Assembly: GCF_900105535.1 (NCBI RefSeq)
Contig: NZ_LT629779.1
Coordinates: 186,001-250,000 of the forward strand
Reading direction: 5' to 3'
Length of the DNA stretch: 64,000 nt
Origin: Pseudarthrobacter equi
GTDB taxonomy: Bacteria > Actinomycetota > Actinomycetes > Actinomycetales > Micrococcaceae
The notes under the pieces were generated by a model. It saw nothing but the letters and a program-made list of their open reading frames with translations. It ran no database searches and was not told the origin of the DNA. A program made the translations under genes and the position numbers. This document shows positions 44,780 through 53,508 of this stretch, one piece after another (positions within the stretch are counted from its first letter, which is position 1; each line of letters opens with the position of its first letter).

Positions 44780-45700
44780 CTACATCCGGAGGGTGAGGGC
44801 GCCCGGCTCCATGGTCATCAGGACATGCTTGCCCTCGCCCTCGTGGTCGCCGTCCAGCTGGTAGTTGTCCGCGTGTTCGAGGGTGATTTCCACGGCCTTG
44901 CCCTGAAAGTATTCGACGGCCGTGTCCCGGTTCCGGCCCTTGCCGAGGATACCTGCCAGCACGGACAGCCAGCCCAGCTTGCCGTGGTGCGGGGCAAGCA
45001 CGGCAATGTCCAGCAGCCCGTCGTCCACCTTGGCATCGGGGAAGATTTCCAGGCCGCCCTGGACCTTGCCGCAGTTGCCCACCATCACGCTGCGGACGCC
45101 GCGGTGCACCACCGTCTCGCCATCGATCACCACGGTGGCCTTCACCGGCTTGCCGGGCAGGTTGCGGATTCCGGCGTCCACATACGCCAGCCAGCCCACT
45201 TTGTCCTTCAGGTCCTCGTTGGTGTCCGCCATGATGGTGGCGTCATAGCCCACGCCGGCCATCACCAGGAAGAGCTGTTCCTTATCCGGATCGTTGCGCT
45301 TGGCACGGACCACGTCGATCTTGCGTTCGGTGCCGCTGAGGGCCCCGGCCATGGCGCCGTCGTAATCCGTGACGTCCATGCCCAGGTTGCGGGCCAGCAG
45401 GTTTCCCGTGCCCAAAGGAAGGAGGCCCATGGGGACGTCCCCGCCCGCCAGGACCTCGGCCACGCACCTGACGGTGCCGTCTCCCCCGGCGGCGATGACG
45501 ATGTCCGCGCCCTGCTCCAGGGCTTCCTTCGCCTGGCCCACACCCGGGTCCTCCTTGGTGGTTTCCAGCCAGATGGCTTCACCCCAGCCGTTTTCCACGC
45601 AGTGCTTGGCCACCAGGCCGCGCACATCGAACTCCACCGGCTTGGCCGGATTGACGATGATGGCGGCGCGCTTGGGGGAAGTGGAGCTGTTGGCAGTCAT
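44780..45700 (-). CDS. Diacylglycerol kinase-family (DagK/YegS-like) lipid kinase
   Basis: 306 residues from the ATG at 45700 with GAAGGAC upstream. IVNPAKP near the N-terminus, the nucleotide loop GGDGTVRCVAEVLAG, and LPLGTGNLLARNLGM are the diagnostic DAGK catalytic domain motifs. The C-terminal beta domain contains GYDATIMADTNEDLK. It phosphorylates diacylglycerol or a related lipid or sphingoid base at the membrane. Follows pntB on the same strand, 81 bases apart. Confidence 0.93.
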   Translation of the reverse strand: MTANSSTSPKRAAIIVNPAKPVEFDVRGLVAKHCVENGWGEAIWLETTKEDPGVGQAKEALEQGADIVIAAGGDGTVRCVAEVLAGGDVPMGLLPLGTGNLLARNLGMDVTDYDGAMAGALSGTERKIDVVRAKRNDPDKEQLFLVMAGVGYDATIMADTNEDLKDKVGWLAYVDAGIRNLPGKPVKATVVIDGETVVHRGVRSVMVGNCGKVQGGLEIFPDAKVDDGLLDIAVLAPHHGKLGWLSVLAGILGKGRNRDTAVEYFQGKAVEITLEHADNYQLDGDHEGEGKHVLMTMEPGALTLRM

Positions 45701-45781
45701 GGCGTCCTTCAGTGGCGGAATGGAAAGCAAGCTTCTGAGAGAAGAGTAACCTGCCCGCCGCAGCCTTCCGGCCAAGCCCGG

Positions 45782-47155
45782 CTAGAGGGCCTTGACCGCC
45801 CCCAGCACCTGGGCGAGCGATTCCTTGGCGTCCCCGAAAAGCAGGGAGGTCTGCGGCTCGTACAGCAGTTCGTTTTCGATCCCGGCGAAGCCGGGGCGCA
45901 TGGAGCGCTTGAGGAACACCACCTGGCGCGCGGCGGAGACCTCCAGGATGGGCATGCCGTAAATCGGTGAGCCGGAGGAGGTCTTGGCCGCGGGGTTCAC
46001 CACGTCGTTGGCGCCCACCACCAGGGCCACATCCGCGGTCTTGAACTCGGGGTTGATCTCCACCATTTCCTTGAGCGACTCGTAAGGCACGTTGGCTTCG
46101 GCCAGGAGCACGTTCATGTGCCCGGGCATGCGGCCCGCCACAGGATGGATGGCAAAGTCCACCTCGATTCCACGGGCCTCCAGCGCCTGGGCCAGTTCCG
46201 CCGCCGTGTGCTGCCCCTGCGCCACCGCCAGCCCGTAGCCGGGGACGATGATCACCCGCTGCGCGTACCGCAGGAGCACCGCCACGTCCTCAGGCGTGGA
46301 CGAGCGTACCGGGCGGTCGCTCACGGCGGTGGATCCCGCCGTCGAGCCTCCCCGGAATGCCCCGAACAGGATGCCCGCCACTCTGCGGCCCATCGCCGCC
46401 GCCATGGCGCGGGTCAGGATGGTGCCGGACGCCCCCACCAGGGTGCCGGCCACCACCAGCAGCACGTTGCCCAGCACCAGGCCGGACGCCGCGACGGCCA
46501 GGCCGGTGAAGGCGTTCAGCAGCGAAATCACAATGGGCACGTCCGCGCCGCCCACCGGCAGCACCAGCAGGGCACCGGCCGCGAGGCCCAGGACCAGCAG
46601 CACCACCGCGAACGCCGTGGATCCGGTGATCACGACGGCGATGGCGGCCGCCACGGATGCCAGCAGTACCGCAGCCATCACCACGGGCAGGCCGGGAAAC
46701 AGCACCGGCCGCGTGGTCATCAGTTCCTGCAGCTTGGCGAACGTGACCCCGGATCCGGCGAAGGAGACCGCACCAACGAGGAGGGTGAACACTATGGCCA
46801 GCCGTACCCAGGGACCGTCAGCGTGGGGCAGTTCCAGGAGTGCCACCAGCGCCGCAGCACCGCCGCCCACACCGTTGAACAGCGCCACCAGCTGGGGCAT
46901 CTGCGTCATCTTCACGCGCCGTGCCACCGGCGCTGCCACCGCTGATCCCACGGCGATGGCGCCCAGGATCCAGGGGATATTCTCGAGCCGGGCGGAGAGG
47001 AACACGGTGACGACGGCGATCAGGGCACCGAACGCGCCGATCAGGTTGCCGCGGCGGGCGGTCCGGGGGGAGCTGAGTCCGCGCAGGGCGAGGATGAAGA
47101 AGACCGCGGCGGCCAGGTAGAGCAGAGCGGTCCAGGCGGGGTCGAGGATGCTCAT
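45782..47155 (-). CDS. pntB: NAD(P) transhydrogenase subunit beta
   Basis: 457 residues. Nine or so membrane helices in the first 260 residues (proton channel), then the NADP(H)-binding domain III with VIIVPGYGLAVAQGQH, HPVAGRMPGHMNVLLAEANVP, VGANDVVNPAA and VFLKRSMRPGFAGI. Couples hydride transfer between NADH and NADP+ to proton flow. Start overlaps the pntAB stop (ATGA). Confidence 0.95.
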   Translation of the reverse strand: MSILDPAWTALLYLAAAVFFILALRGLSSPRTARRGNLIGAFGALIAVVTVFLSARLENIPWILGAIAVGSAVAAPVARRVKMTQMPQLVALFNGVGGGAAALVALLELPHADGPWVRLAIVFTLLVGAVSFAGSGVTFAKLQELMTTRPVLFPGLPVVMAAVLLASVAAAIAVVITGSTAFAVVLLVLGLAAGALLVLPVGGADVPIVISLLNAFTGLAVAASGLVLGNVLLVVAGTLVGASGTILTRAMAAAMGRRVAGILFGAFRGGSTAGSTAVSDRPVRSSTPEDVAVLLRYAQRVIIVPGYGLAVAQGQHTAAELAQALEARGIEVDFAIHPVAGRMPGHMNVLLAEANVPYESLKEMVEINPEFKTADVALVVGANDVVNPAAKTSSGSPIYGMPILEVSAARQVVFLKRSMRPGFAGIENELLYEPQTSLLFGDAKESLAQVLGAVKAL

Positions 47156-47502
47156 TTGCCGTCCGCCTTTGGCGCGGGGCCGGACTGCGCGGCACCCGAC
47201 TGCGCGGGCCTGCTGCGCGGAATTTCCTTCTTCGCGTGGAACATGTGCAGCATCCGGTCCGTCACCACGAAGCCGCCCACCAGGTTGGCCGTGGCCAGGA
47301 CGACGGCGAGCAGGGCCACCGCGAGCACCCACGGGTCCGTGGCCTGGCCGGCAACGATGATGGCACCCACCAGGATGATGCCGTGGATGGCGTTGGCGCC
47401 GGACATCAGCGGGGTGTGCAGGGTGCTGGAGACCTTGGATACCACCTCGAATCCCACGAAGACGGCCAGGACCGTGATGGTCAGCAGGCTCATGCCGTCC
47501 AT
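47152..47502 (-). CDS. pntAB: NAD(P) transhydrogenase subunit alpha part 2
   Basis: 116 residues with three membrane helices (SLLTITVLAVFVGFEVVS, IHGIILVGAIIVAGQ, LAVALLAVVLATANLVGGF), the part of domain II that is split off in the three-gene form of the enzyme. The motif STLHTPLMSGANAIHG is conserved. Polar Pro/Ala tail of about 25 residues. Both ends overlap neighbouring genes. Confidence 0.95.
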   Translation of the reverse strand: MDGMSLLTITVLAVFVGFEVVSKVSSTLHTPLMSGANAIHGIILVGAIIVAGQATDPWVLAVALLAVVLATANLVGGFVVTDRMLHMFHAKKEIPRSRPAQSGAAQSGPAPKADGK

Positions 47503-48677
47503 CAGAGCACCCCTTCCTGCCGGGCCCGGGCTGTTTCACCGAGCAGCTCTGCGGTTGGCCGGTGCCGCACTTCGCCGGCGTGGGTAAAGCAGGCCCCGGC
47601 CACCACCTCGTCATCGAAGTCCAGGACGAGTTCCCCGTTCCGGACCATCAGCGCCAGGAGGTTGGCCACGTTCTTGGCATAGAGGCGGGAGGCGTCGGAC
47701 GCCATGGCGGAGGCCGGGTCCTTCAGTCCCACCAGGGTCACGTGGCCGGCACCGTCGGCGGTGGGGACGGCGATGTCCTCGCCGGGAACCGCTCCCTCGA
47801 CGTTCCCGCCGGACTCCGCGGCGAGGTCGACGACGACCGATCCGGGCCGCATGCCCTGCACCATGTCCAGGGTCACCAGGAGCGGTGCGCGCCTGCCCGG
47901 CACGGCCGCCGTCGTGATCAAAACATCCGTTTGCGCGACGTGCGGCGCGAGCAGCTGCCGCTGCCGGGTGCCGGCGTCGGAACTGAGCTGCCGGGCGTAG
48001 CCGCCGGCGGCCTCAGCGGTTTCCAGGTCCAGGCGGATGAAGGTGCCACCCATGGACGCGACCTCGTCCGCCGAGGCGGGCCGGATGTCATTGGCGGACA
48101 CCCGGGCGCCGAGCCGTTTGGCCGTGCCGATCGCCTGCAGCCCGGCCACGCCGGCGCCGAGGACCAGGACCCGGGCCGGCGGGACCGTACCGGCGGCGGT
48201 CATGTAGAGGGGGAAGAACCTGGGCAGCCGGATGGCCGCCTCCAGCACGCAGCGGTACCCGGCCACCAGGGCCTGGGAGCTGAGCGCGTCCATGGACTGG
48301 GCGCGGGAGATGCGCGGCACCAGTTCCAGGGCGAAGGACGTGGCGCCCGCCTCCGCGAGCGCCTGCACTGTGGGCAGTTCGGACGACGGCGACGCGAGCC
48401 CCACGGTGACCGCTCCCCTTTTCAGACCGGAGGCCGTGCGCGGGTCCAGGGGGCGGACATGCGCCAGGATATCCACTGCACCGGTATCCAGTTCAGGAAC
48501 GACGGCGGCACCGGCCTCCGTGTATTCGCGGTCCGGGTGCCCTGCGGCGTCGCCCGCGCCCGCCTCGATCAGGACGTCCAGGCCCATGCCGGCCAACTGC
48601 TTCACCGTGTCCGGGGTGGCGGCCACGCGCCGTTCGCCGTCCCGGCGCTCCCGCGGAATGCCCAGTTTCACCCGCAC
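47502..48677 (-). CDS. pntAA: NAD(P) transhydrogenase subunit alpha part 1
   Basis: 391 residues from a GTG at 48677 with GGAAGGG upstream (a second GTG lies two codons later). NAD(H)-binding domain I: KLGIPRERRDGERRVAATP, the alanine dehydrogenase/PNT signature near the N-terminus, and the Rossmann loop VLVLGAGVAGLQAIGTAKRLGA. Soluble. The TAGACT box at 48745 to 48740 could be its -10. The open frame extends further upstream but without family sequence. Its TGA overlaps the pntAB ATG. Confidence 0.94.
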   Translation of the reverse strand: MRVKLGIPRERRDGERRVAATPDTVKQLAGMGLDVLIEAGAGDAAGHPDREYTEAGAAVVPELDTGAVDILAHVRPLDPRTASGLKRGAVTVGLASPSSELPTVQALAEAGATSFALELVPRISRAQSMDALSSQALVAGYRCVLEAAIRLPRFFPLYMTAAGTVPPARVLVLGAGVAGLQAIGTAKRLGARVSANDIRPASADEVASMGGTFIRLDLETAEAAGGYARQLSSDAGTRQRQLLAPHVAQTDVLITTAAVPGRRAPLLVTLDMVQGMRPGSVVVDLAAESGGNVEGAVPGEDIAVPTADGAGHVTLVGLKDPASAMASDASRLYAKNVANLLALMVRNGELVLDFDDEVVAGACFTHAGEVRHRPTAELLGETARARQEGVL

Positions 48678-48790
48678 GCTCCCTTCCTGCCGCGTCCGGC
48701 AGTCTTGCGGCAGCCGCTCTGCTGCGCACAGTTGGGTTGAGTCTAGAGCGCGGGCTGCTGCGGCGGGAGTAGTGTGGCGGGGGCATTCCG

Positions 48791-48813
48791 GCAAACCGTT
48801 GTAAATGGTTTGC
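48791..48813. promoter_or_regulatory. Inverted repeat in the pntAA/membrane-protein divergent region
   Basis: GCAAACC-N9-GGTTTGC, perfect 7-base arms, about 45 bases upstream of the pnt -10 candidate and 110 bases before the divergent gene. Could be an operator; no regulator is adjacent. Confidence 0.3.
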
Positions 48814-48923
48814 GAATCGGAGGAACTGGCGCCCGCAGGCGGACTTTCCTGACGTGGCGCCGCGCATCTGTCTTCCCGTGTGAGAATAAGCGCAACTCGC
48901 ACATCACACATATTGGGGGCATC

Positions 48924-49517
48924 TTGTCAGAGCGCGCAGATTTTGAGGCAACACCGGCCGGGGACGCCACGGGCCACGGGCCTGGGGCGCCGCAGTACGG
49001 CCAGCGGTCGTCCGAGCCGTGGACTCCGCCTGAAAGCGCTTACGAGTTTGCCCTGCCGGCCCCTGCGCCGAGGGAAGATGTGGTGCGCGGAACGGTTTAC
49101 GCCCTGGCCGCCGCTCCGGTGGGCATCATCGCGTGGATGGTGCTGTGGAACATGGGATGGATGGCTTCCATTGTCGCCTTCGTCGCTGCCGCACTGGCCG
49201 CCCGGCTTTACGTGCTTGGGACGGGCGGCCCCATCAGCCGCCGGGGCGCCTGGGTGGTCGCCGCCATCACGCTCGGAACGGTCCTGCTGTCCTTCTGGGG
49301 CGGCATGCTCCTGGACGCCGCCAAGTACCTTGGCGGCGGTTCACCGTTGGCGATGCTCGTGGACCCCGGGACCTGGGACTTCCTGATGTTTAACGTCACC
49401 ACCAACCGCGAACTGATTGACGCCTACGTTGGCGACTTCCTGCTTGCCTTACTGTTCAGCGCCTTGGGCTGCTTCTTCACGCTGCGCAAGCTGTTCGCCC
49501 AGACCAAGGGCAGCTGA
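48924..49517 (+). CDS. Four-helix membrane protein of unknown function
   Basis: 197 residues from a TTG at 48924 with GGGGG upstream; the frame is open to 48774 but that part is unlike a protein start. A disordered acidic/Pro N-terminus of about 65 residues is followed by four hydrophobic segments (VYALAAAPVGIIAWMVLW, MASIVAFVAAALAARLYVL, WVVAAITLGTVLLSFWGG, FLLALLFSALGCFFTL). I recognise no family. Convergent with pcaR. Confidence 0.7.
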   Translation: MSERADFEATPAGDATGHGPGAPQYGQRSSEPWTPPESAYEFALPAPAPREDVVRGTVYALAAAPVGIIAWMVLWNMGWMASIVAFVAAALAARLYVLGTGGPISRRGAWVVAAITLGTVLLSFWGGMLLDAAKYLGGGSPLAMLVDPGTWDFLMFNVTTNRELIDAYVGDFLLALLFSALGCFFTLRKLFAQTKGS

Positions 49518-49532
49518 CCTCCCGGGAACGGG

Positions 49533-50342
49533 TCAGCCGCGGGCCGTGAGGTCAGCGGAGATGAGCTTGGCGGTGGCCGTGATCTCCTGCGCCACCGAGG
49601 CCAGGTACGCCTCCGGGTCCTCCCGGGCTGCAACCGACTGGGCCTGCAGCGACACGTTGACCGCCGCCACCACTTTGGCTCCGTCAAACACCGGTGCCGC
49701 CACGGACATCAGGCCCGGTTCCAGTTCCTGGTCCAGCAGGCACCAGCCCTGCGCCCCGACGGTCTCCAGCACCGCCAGCAGCTCCGGGACCGTCCCCAGG
49801 GCCCGGGGCGTGAGCGGCCTGATGTCCGCTGCGGCCAGGTATTCCTCGAGGGCCGGGGCCGGCAGGTTGGCCAGGAGCACCCGTCCCATGGAGGTGGCGT
49901 AGGCAGGGAAGCGGGTACCCACGGTGATGCCGACGGTCATGATCCGGCGCGTGGTCACCCGGGCGATGTAGGCGATGTCCACGCCGTCCAGGACAGCGGC
50001 CGACGTCGACTCCCCCAGTTTCAGGGACAGCTCTTCCAGGTGCGGCTGGGCCAGCTGCGGCAGGGACAGCCCGGACAGGTAGGCGTAGCCGAGCTGGAGG
50101 ACCTTGGCCGTGAGGGCAAACGTCTTCCCGTCCGTCCGGACGTATCCCAGCTCCACCAGGGTGTGCAGGAACCGCCGCGCCGTGGCCCGGGTCAGGCCGG
50201 TTTGGCCCGCCACTTCGCTGAGGGTCATGACGGGCCGGTCGGCGTCGAAGGCCCTGATCACGGCCAGCCCGCGGGCCAGCGACTGGACGTACTGGTCGCT
50301 TGCCTGCGGTGGCTGGGTGTCCGTGCGGACGGCGTCGGTCAT
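49533..50342 (-). CDS. pcaR: IclR-family regulator of the protocatechuate genes
   Basis: 269 residues from the ATG at 50342. The winged helix has MTLSEVAGQTGLTRATARRF followed by LHTLVELGYV, and the effector domain has the conserved FPAYATSMGRVLLANLPAPA and ISVAAPV-like LMSVAAPVFDGAK. This is the PcaR subgroup that activates or represses pca genes in response to protocatechuate or beta-ketoadipate. Lies directly downstream of pcaJ (11 bases), the last gene of the pca operon. A TTG three codons earlier is possible. Confidence 0.92.
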   Translation of the reverse strand: MTDAVRTDTQPPQASDQYVQSLARGLAVIRAFDADRPVMTLSEVAGQTGLTRATARRFLHTLVELGYVRTDGKTFALTAKVLQLGYAYLSGLSLPQLAQPHLEELSLKLGESTSAAVLDGVDIAYIARVTTRRIMTVGITVGTRFPAYATSMGRVLLANLPAPALEEYLAAADIRPLTPRALGTVPELLAVLETVGAQGWCLLDQELEPGLMSVAAPVFDGAKVVAAVNVSLQAQSVAAREDPEAYLASVAQEITATAKLISADLTARG

Positions 50343-50353
50343 GGTTACCAATC

Positions 50354-51061
50354 CTAGGGTGCGCCCGGGTCCCGGCGTCCGGCGGCGGGCGCGGCTTTGA
50401 GGGGGATGGGGAGCAGTTCCTGGAGTTCTTCGAGGGTGGTGCCGAAGGTTTCGCGGACGGTGACGCCGTCGGGGCCGGTGAGGAAGACGGCTTTGTCGGT
50501 GTAGACGCGGGTGACGCAGCCGACGCCGGTGAGCGGGTAGGTGCAGGACTCCACGATCTTCGACGCGCCTTCGCGGGTCAGGAGGGTCATCATCACGAAG
50601 ACGTCCTTGGCGCCGGTGGCGAGGTCCATGGCACCGCCGACGGCGGGAATCGCCCCGGGTGCCCCGGTGTGCCAGTTCGCGAGGTCACCGGTGGCGGAGA
50701 CCTGGAACGCGCCCAGGACACAGATGTCCAGGTGCCCGCCGCGCATGATCGCGAACGAGTCGGCGTGGTGGAAGTACGAGGCGCCGGGGAGTTCGGTGAC
50801 GGGGATCTTGCCGGCGTTGATCAGGTCGCCGTCGATCTCGTCCCCAACGGCTGCGGGGCCCATGCCGAGCATCCCGTTCTCGGTATGCAGGGTGATGTTC
50901 TGTTCCTCGGTGAGGTAGTTCGACACCAGGGTGGGCTGGCCGATGCCGAGGTTCACGAAGGATCCCGGGGCGATGTCCTTGGCCACCAGCCGGGCGAGGT
51001 CGTCCCGGCCCAGCGGGGTCTCGGAGGTCTGGAGGGACGTTTCGTTGGACTGCACGCTCAT
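50354..51061 (-). CDS. pcaJ: 3-oxoadipate CoA-transferase subunit B
   Basis: 235 residues. Catalytic glutamate in HTENGMLGMGP, FVNLGIGQPTLVSNYL near the N-terminus, and the GGAMDLATGAKDVFVMM strand. With PcaI it moves CoA from succinyl-CoA to 3-oxoadipate. The sequence is also close to SCOT-type beta subunits, but the pca context decides. One base separates it from pcaI. Confidence 0.94.
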   Translation of the reverse strand: MSVQSNETSLQTSETPLGRDDLARLVAKDIAPGSFVNLGIGQPTLVSNYLTEEQNITLHTENGMLGMGPAAVGDEIDGDLINAGKIPVTELPGASYFHHADSFAIMRGGHLDICVLGAFQVSATGDLANWHTGAPGAIPAVGGAMDLATGAKDVFVMMTLLTREGASKIVESCTYPLTGVGCVTRVYTDKAVFLTGPDGVTVRETFGTTLEELQELLPIPLKAAPAAGRRDPGAP

Positions 51062-51062
51062 G

Positions 51063-51746
51063 TCAGGCCACCTTTTCTGCTGTGCTTGCTGCCACGCGGA
51101 CAACGCTGTTGACGTAAATCCCGGGAGTGACGATGTTTTCCGGGTCCAGCCCGCCGGTTGGCACGATCTCGGAGACCTGGACGATGGTGTGCTTCGCGGC
51201 GGCGGCCATGATGGGGCCGAAGTTCCGGGCGGTCTTGCGGTACACCAGGTTGCCCTTCCCGTCCGCCTTCAACGCCTTGATCAGGGCGACGTCGGCGTGG
51301 ATGGGTGTTTCGAAGACCTGCCCGCGGCCGTCGATGATCCGGGTTTCCTTGCCCTCAGCCAGCATGGTGCCATAGCCCGTGGGCGTAAAGAACCCGCCGA
51401 TCCCGGCCCCCGCGGCCCGGATCCGTTCGGCCAGGTTGCCCTGCGGCACCAGCTCGAGTTCGATCTCCCCGGCCTTGTACTTGGCGTCGAAGTGCCAGGA
51501 ATCGGACTGCCTTGGGAAGGAGCAGATCATCTTCCGCACCCGGCCTTCCTTGATCAGCAGGGCCAGGCCCTGGTCGCCCTGCCCGGCGTTGTTGTTCACC
51601 ACCGTCAGGCCCGTCGCGCCGCATTCGAGGAGCGCGTCGATCAGTTCGAACGGCTGCCCGGCATTCCCGAACCCGCCGATCATCACGGTGGAGCCGTCCT
51701 GGATCCCGGCCACGGCCTCCCGGACCGAATCAACAAAATTCAGCAT
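51063..51746 (-). CDS. pcaI: 3-oxoadipate CoA-transferase subunit A
   Basis: 227 residues. MIGGFGNAGQPFELIDALLE is the CoA-transferase family 1 signature; IIDGRGQVFETPIHADVALI and NLVYRKTARNFGPIMAAAAK follow. Forms the enzyme with PcaJ. Starts four bases after the pcaF stop at the ATG at 51746; the 27-codon extension overlaps pcaF. Confidence 0.94.
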   Translation of the reverse strand: MLNFVDSVREAVAGIQDGSTVMIGGFGNAGQPFELIDALLECGATGLTVVNNNAGQGDQGLALLIKEGRVRKMICSFPRQSDSWHFDAKYKAGEIELELVPQGNLAERIRAAGAGIGGFFTPTGYGTMLAEGKETRIIDGRGQVFETPIHADVALIKALKADGKGNLVYRKTARNFGPIMAAAAKHTIVQVSEIVPTGGLDPENIVTPGIYVNSVVRVAASTAEKVA

Positions 51747-51750
51747 GTGC

Positions 51751-52947
51751 CTAAGCCTTTCCAGCGGTGACGTTTTCGAGGACGACGGCGAGGCCCTGGC
51801 CCACGCCGATGCAGATCGCGGCAACACCCCAGCGCTCCCCGGAGGCCTGCAGGGACCGGGCCAGGGTGCCCAGGATCCGGGTGCCGGAGGCGCCGAGCGG
51901 GTGGCCCATCGCGATCGCCCCGCCGTGCCGGTTCACAATCGACGGGTCGATGCCCCAGGCATTGATGCAGGCCAGGGACTGCGCGGCGAACGCTTCGTTA
52001 AGTTCGACGGCGCCCACCTGGTCCCAGCCGATCCCCGCCTTTGCGAGGGCCTTGTTCGCTGCCTCCACGGGTGCGTACCCGAAGAACTGCGGATCATTGC
52101 CGTGCGCACCGCGCCCGGCGATCCTCGCCAGCGGGTCCAGGCCCAGCAGCCCCACGGCAGCTTCACTGCCCACCCAGGCCGCGGAGGCGCCGTCGGACAA
52201 CGGCGACGCGTTCCCCGCCGTCACCGTGCCGCCCTCGGCACGGAACACCGTCTTCAGGCCGGCGAGCTTCTCGGCGGACGAACCGGCACGGATGCCCTCG
52301 TCCCGCACCAGGTCCGTGCCGGGCACCGGGGCGACGAGGTTGTCGTAAAACCCCTCATCCCACGCCGCGGCGGACAGATTGTGGGAGGCGGCGGCGAACT
52401 CGTCCTGCGCCTCCCGTGTCACGCCATACTTTTCGCGGAGCCGCTCGGTGGCCTCGCCGAGGGAAATGGTCCACTCCTTCGGCATGGCCTTGTTCACCAG
52501 CCGCCAGCCCAGCGTTGTAGACGCCAGGGTCATGTCCCCGGCCGGGTACGGCTTCTCCGTCTTCGGCAGCACCCACGGCGCGCGGGACATCGACTCCGCC
52601 CCACCCACCAGGACCAGGTCGGCGTCGCCGGCGTTGACCTGCCGGGACGCGATGATCGCAGCGTCCAGCGACGACCCGCACAACCGGTTCACCGTGGTCC
52701 CCGGAATCGAGACCGGCAAGCCCGCCAACAGCGTGCCCATCCGGGCAATGTTGCGGTTCTCCTCGCCGGCACCGTTCGCGTTGCCGAACACCACCTCATC
52801 AATCCGCTCCGGATCAAGGCCCGGCGCCCGTTTCACGGATTCGCTGATCACATGCGCAGCCAAATCATCCGGACGGACCCCGGCAAGGCCGGAGCCGAAC
52901 TTACCGAACGGAGTGCGCACCGCATCGTACACAAAAGCCTGGTTCAT
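51751..52947 (-). CDS. pcaF: 3-oxoadipyl-CoA thiolase
   Basis: 398 residues. The acyl-accepting cysteine is C90 in VNRLCGSS. The His of GGAIAMGHPLGASG and the Cys of CIGVGQGLA complete the thiolase active site. Cleaves 3-oxoadipyl-CoA to succinyl-CoA and acetyl-CoA, the last step of the pathway. AGAGGAAC precedes the ATG at 52947. The 78-base gap before it contains a remarkable 18-base inverted repeat, unlike the overlapping junctions elsewhere in the operon. Confidence 0.95.
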   Translation of the reverse strand: MNQAFVYDAVRTPFGKFGSGLAGVRPDDLAAHVISESVKRAPGLDPERIDEVVFGNANGAGEENRNIARMGTLLAGLPVSIPGTTVNRLCGSSLDAAIIASRQVNAGDADLVLVGGAESMSRAPWVLPKTEKPYPAGDMTLASTTLGWRLVNKAMPKEWTISLGEATERLREKYGVTREAQDEFAAASHNLSAAAWDEGFYDNLVAPVPGTDLVRDEGIRAGSSAEKLAGLKTVFRAEGGTVTAGNASPLSDGASAAWVGSEAAVGLLGLDPLARIAGRGAHGNDPQFFGYAPVEAANKALAKAGIGWDQVGAVELNEAFAAQSLACINAWGIDPSIVNRHGGAIAMGHPLGASGTRILGTLARSLQASGERWGVAAICIGVGQGLAVVLENVTAGKA

Positions 52948-52980
52948 GGTTCCTCTGATTCTCTGGGACCCAACTGACTG

Positions 52981-53022
52981 GCAGTTGTTGTCGTTTTGGG
53001 GGCTCAAAACGACAACAACTGC
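52981..53022. repeat. Perfect 18-base inverted repeat between pcaC and pcaF
   Basis: Arm GCAGTTGTTGTCGTTTTG (52981-52998) and its exact complement (53005-53022) flank a 6-base loop GGGGCT. It starts four bases past the pcaC stop. On the transcribed (minus) strand there is no U-tract after it, so it is not a classical terminator. Possible roles: mRNA stabiliser, processing site that sets pcaF-J against pcaHGBDC levels, or a mobile-type palindromic repeat. Confidence 0.85.
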
Positions 53023-53025
53023 GAC

Positions 53026-53508
53026 CTAGTTGGGAGGGGTGGGGTTGGCGCCGGTGCCCGCGGGGTCTTCGTGGATGGAGTCGAGGTCGCGGAACACCTG
53101 CTGGGCGGTTTTGAAGGCCGTGTTGGCGGACGGAACTCCGCAGTAGATGGCGGTCTGCAGCAGGATTTCCTTGATTTCGTCCCGGCTGAGGCCGTTCCGG
53201 AGGGCCGCCCGGATGTGCATCGCCAGTTCCTCCCAGTGGCCGTGGGCCACCATGGCGGTGATGGTGACGGCGGAGCGCATCTGCCGGGTCAGGCCGGGCC
53301 GCGTCCAGATGCCACCCCAGGCGATGCGGGTGATCATGTCCTGGAAGTCCTCGGTGAATCCGTCCTTGGCGGCGTTGGCCCGGTCCACGTGCTCGTCACT
53401 GAGGACTTCCCGCCGGACGGCCATGCCGCCGTCGTAAATGTCCTGGCTGGTAGCGCCGGGCTGGACCACGCCGTTGCGCGCCGGATCCGGCTGTCCGGGG
53501 CCGCTCAC
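53026..53508 (-). CDS. pcaC: 4-carboxymuconolactone decarboxylase
   Basis: 160 residues from a GTG at 53508. Carboxymuconolactone decarboxylase domain with HVDRANAAKDGFTEDFQDMI, WTRPGLTRQMRSAVTITAMV, HIRAALRNGL and ILLQTAIYCGVPSANTAF. Converts 4-carboxymuconolactone to 3-oxoadipate enol-lactone. Separate from PcaD here, unlike the fused PcaL of some actinobacteria, but the GTGA overlap with pcaD couples them. Confidence 0.95.
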   Translation of the reverse strand: MSGPGQPDPARNGVVQPGATSQDIYDGGMAVRREVLSDEHVDRANAAKDGFTEDFQDMITRIAWGGIWTRPGLTRQMRSAVTITAMVAHGHWEELAMHIRAALRNGLSRDEIKEILLQTAIYCGVPSANTAFKTAQQVFRDLDSIHEDPAGTGANPTPPN

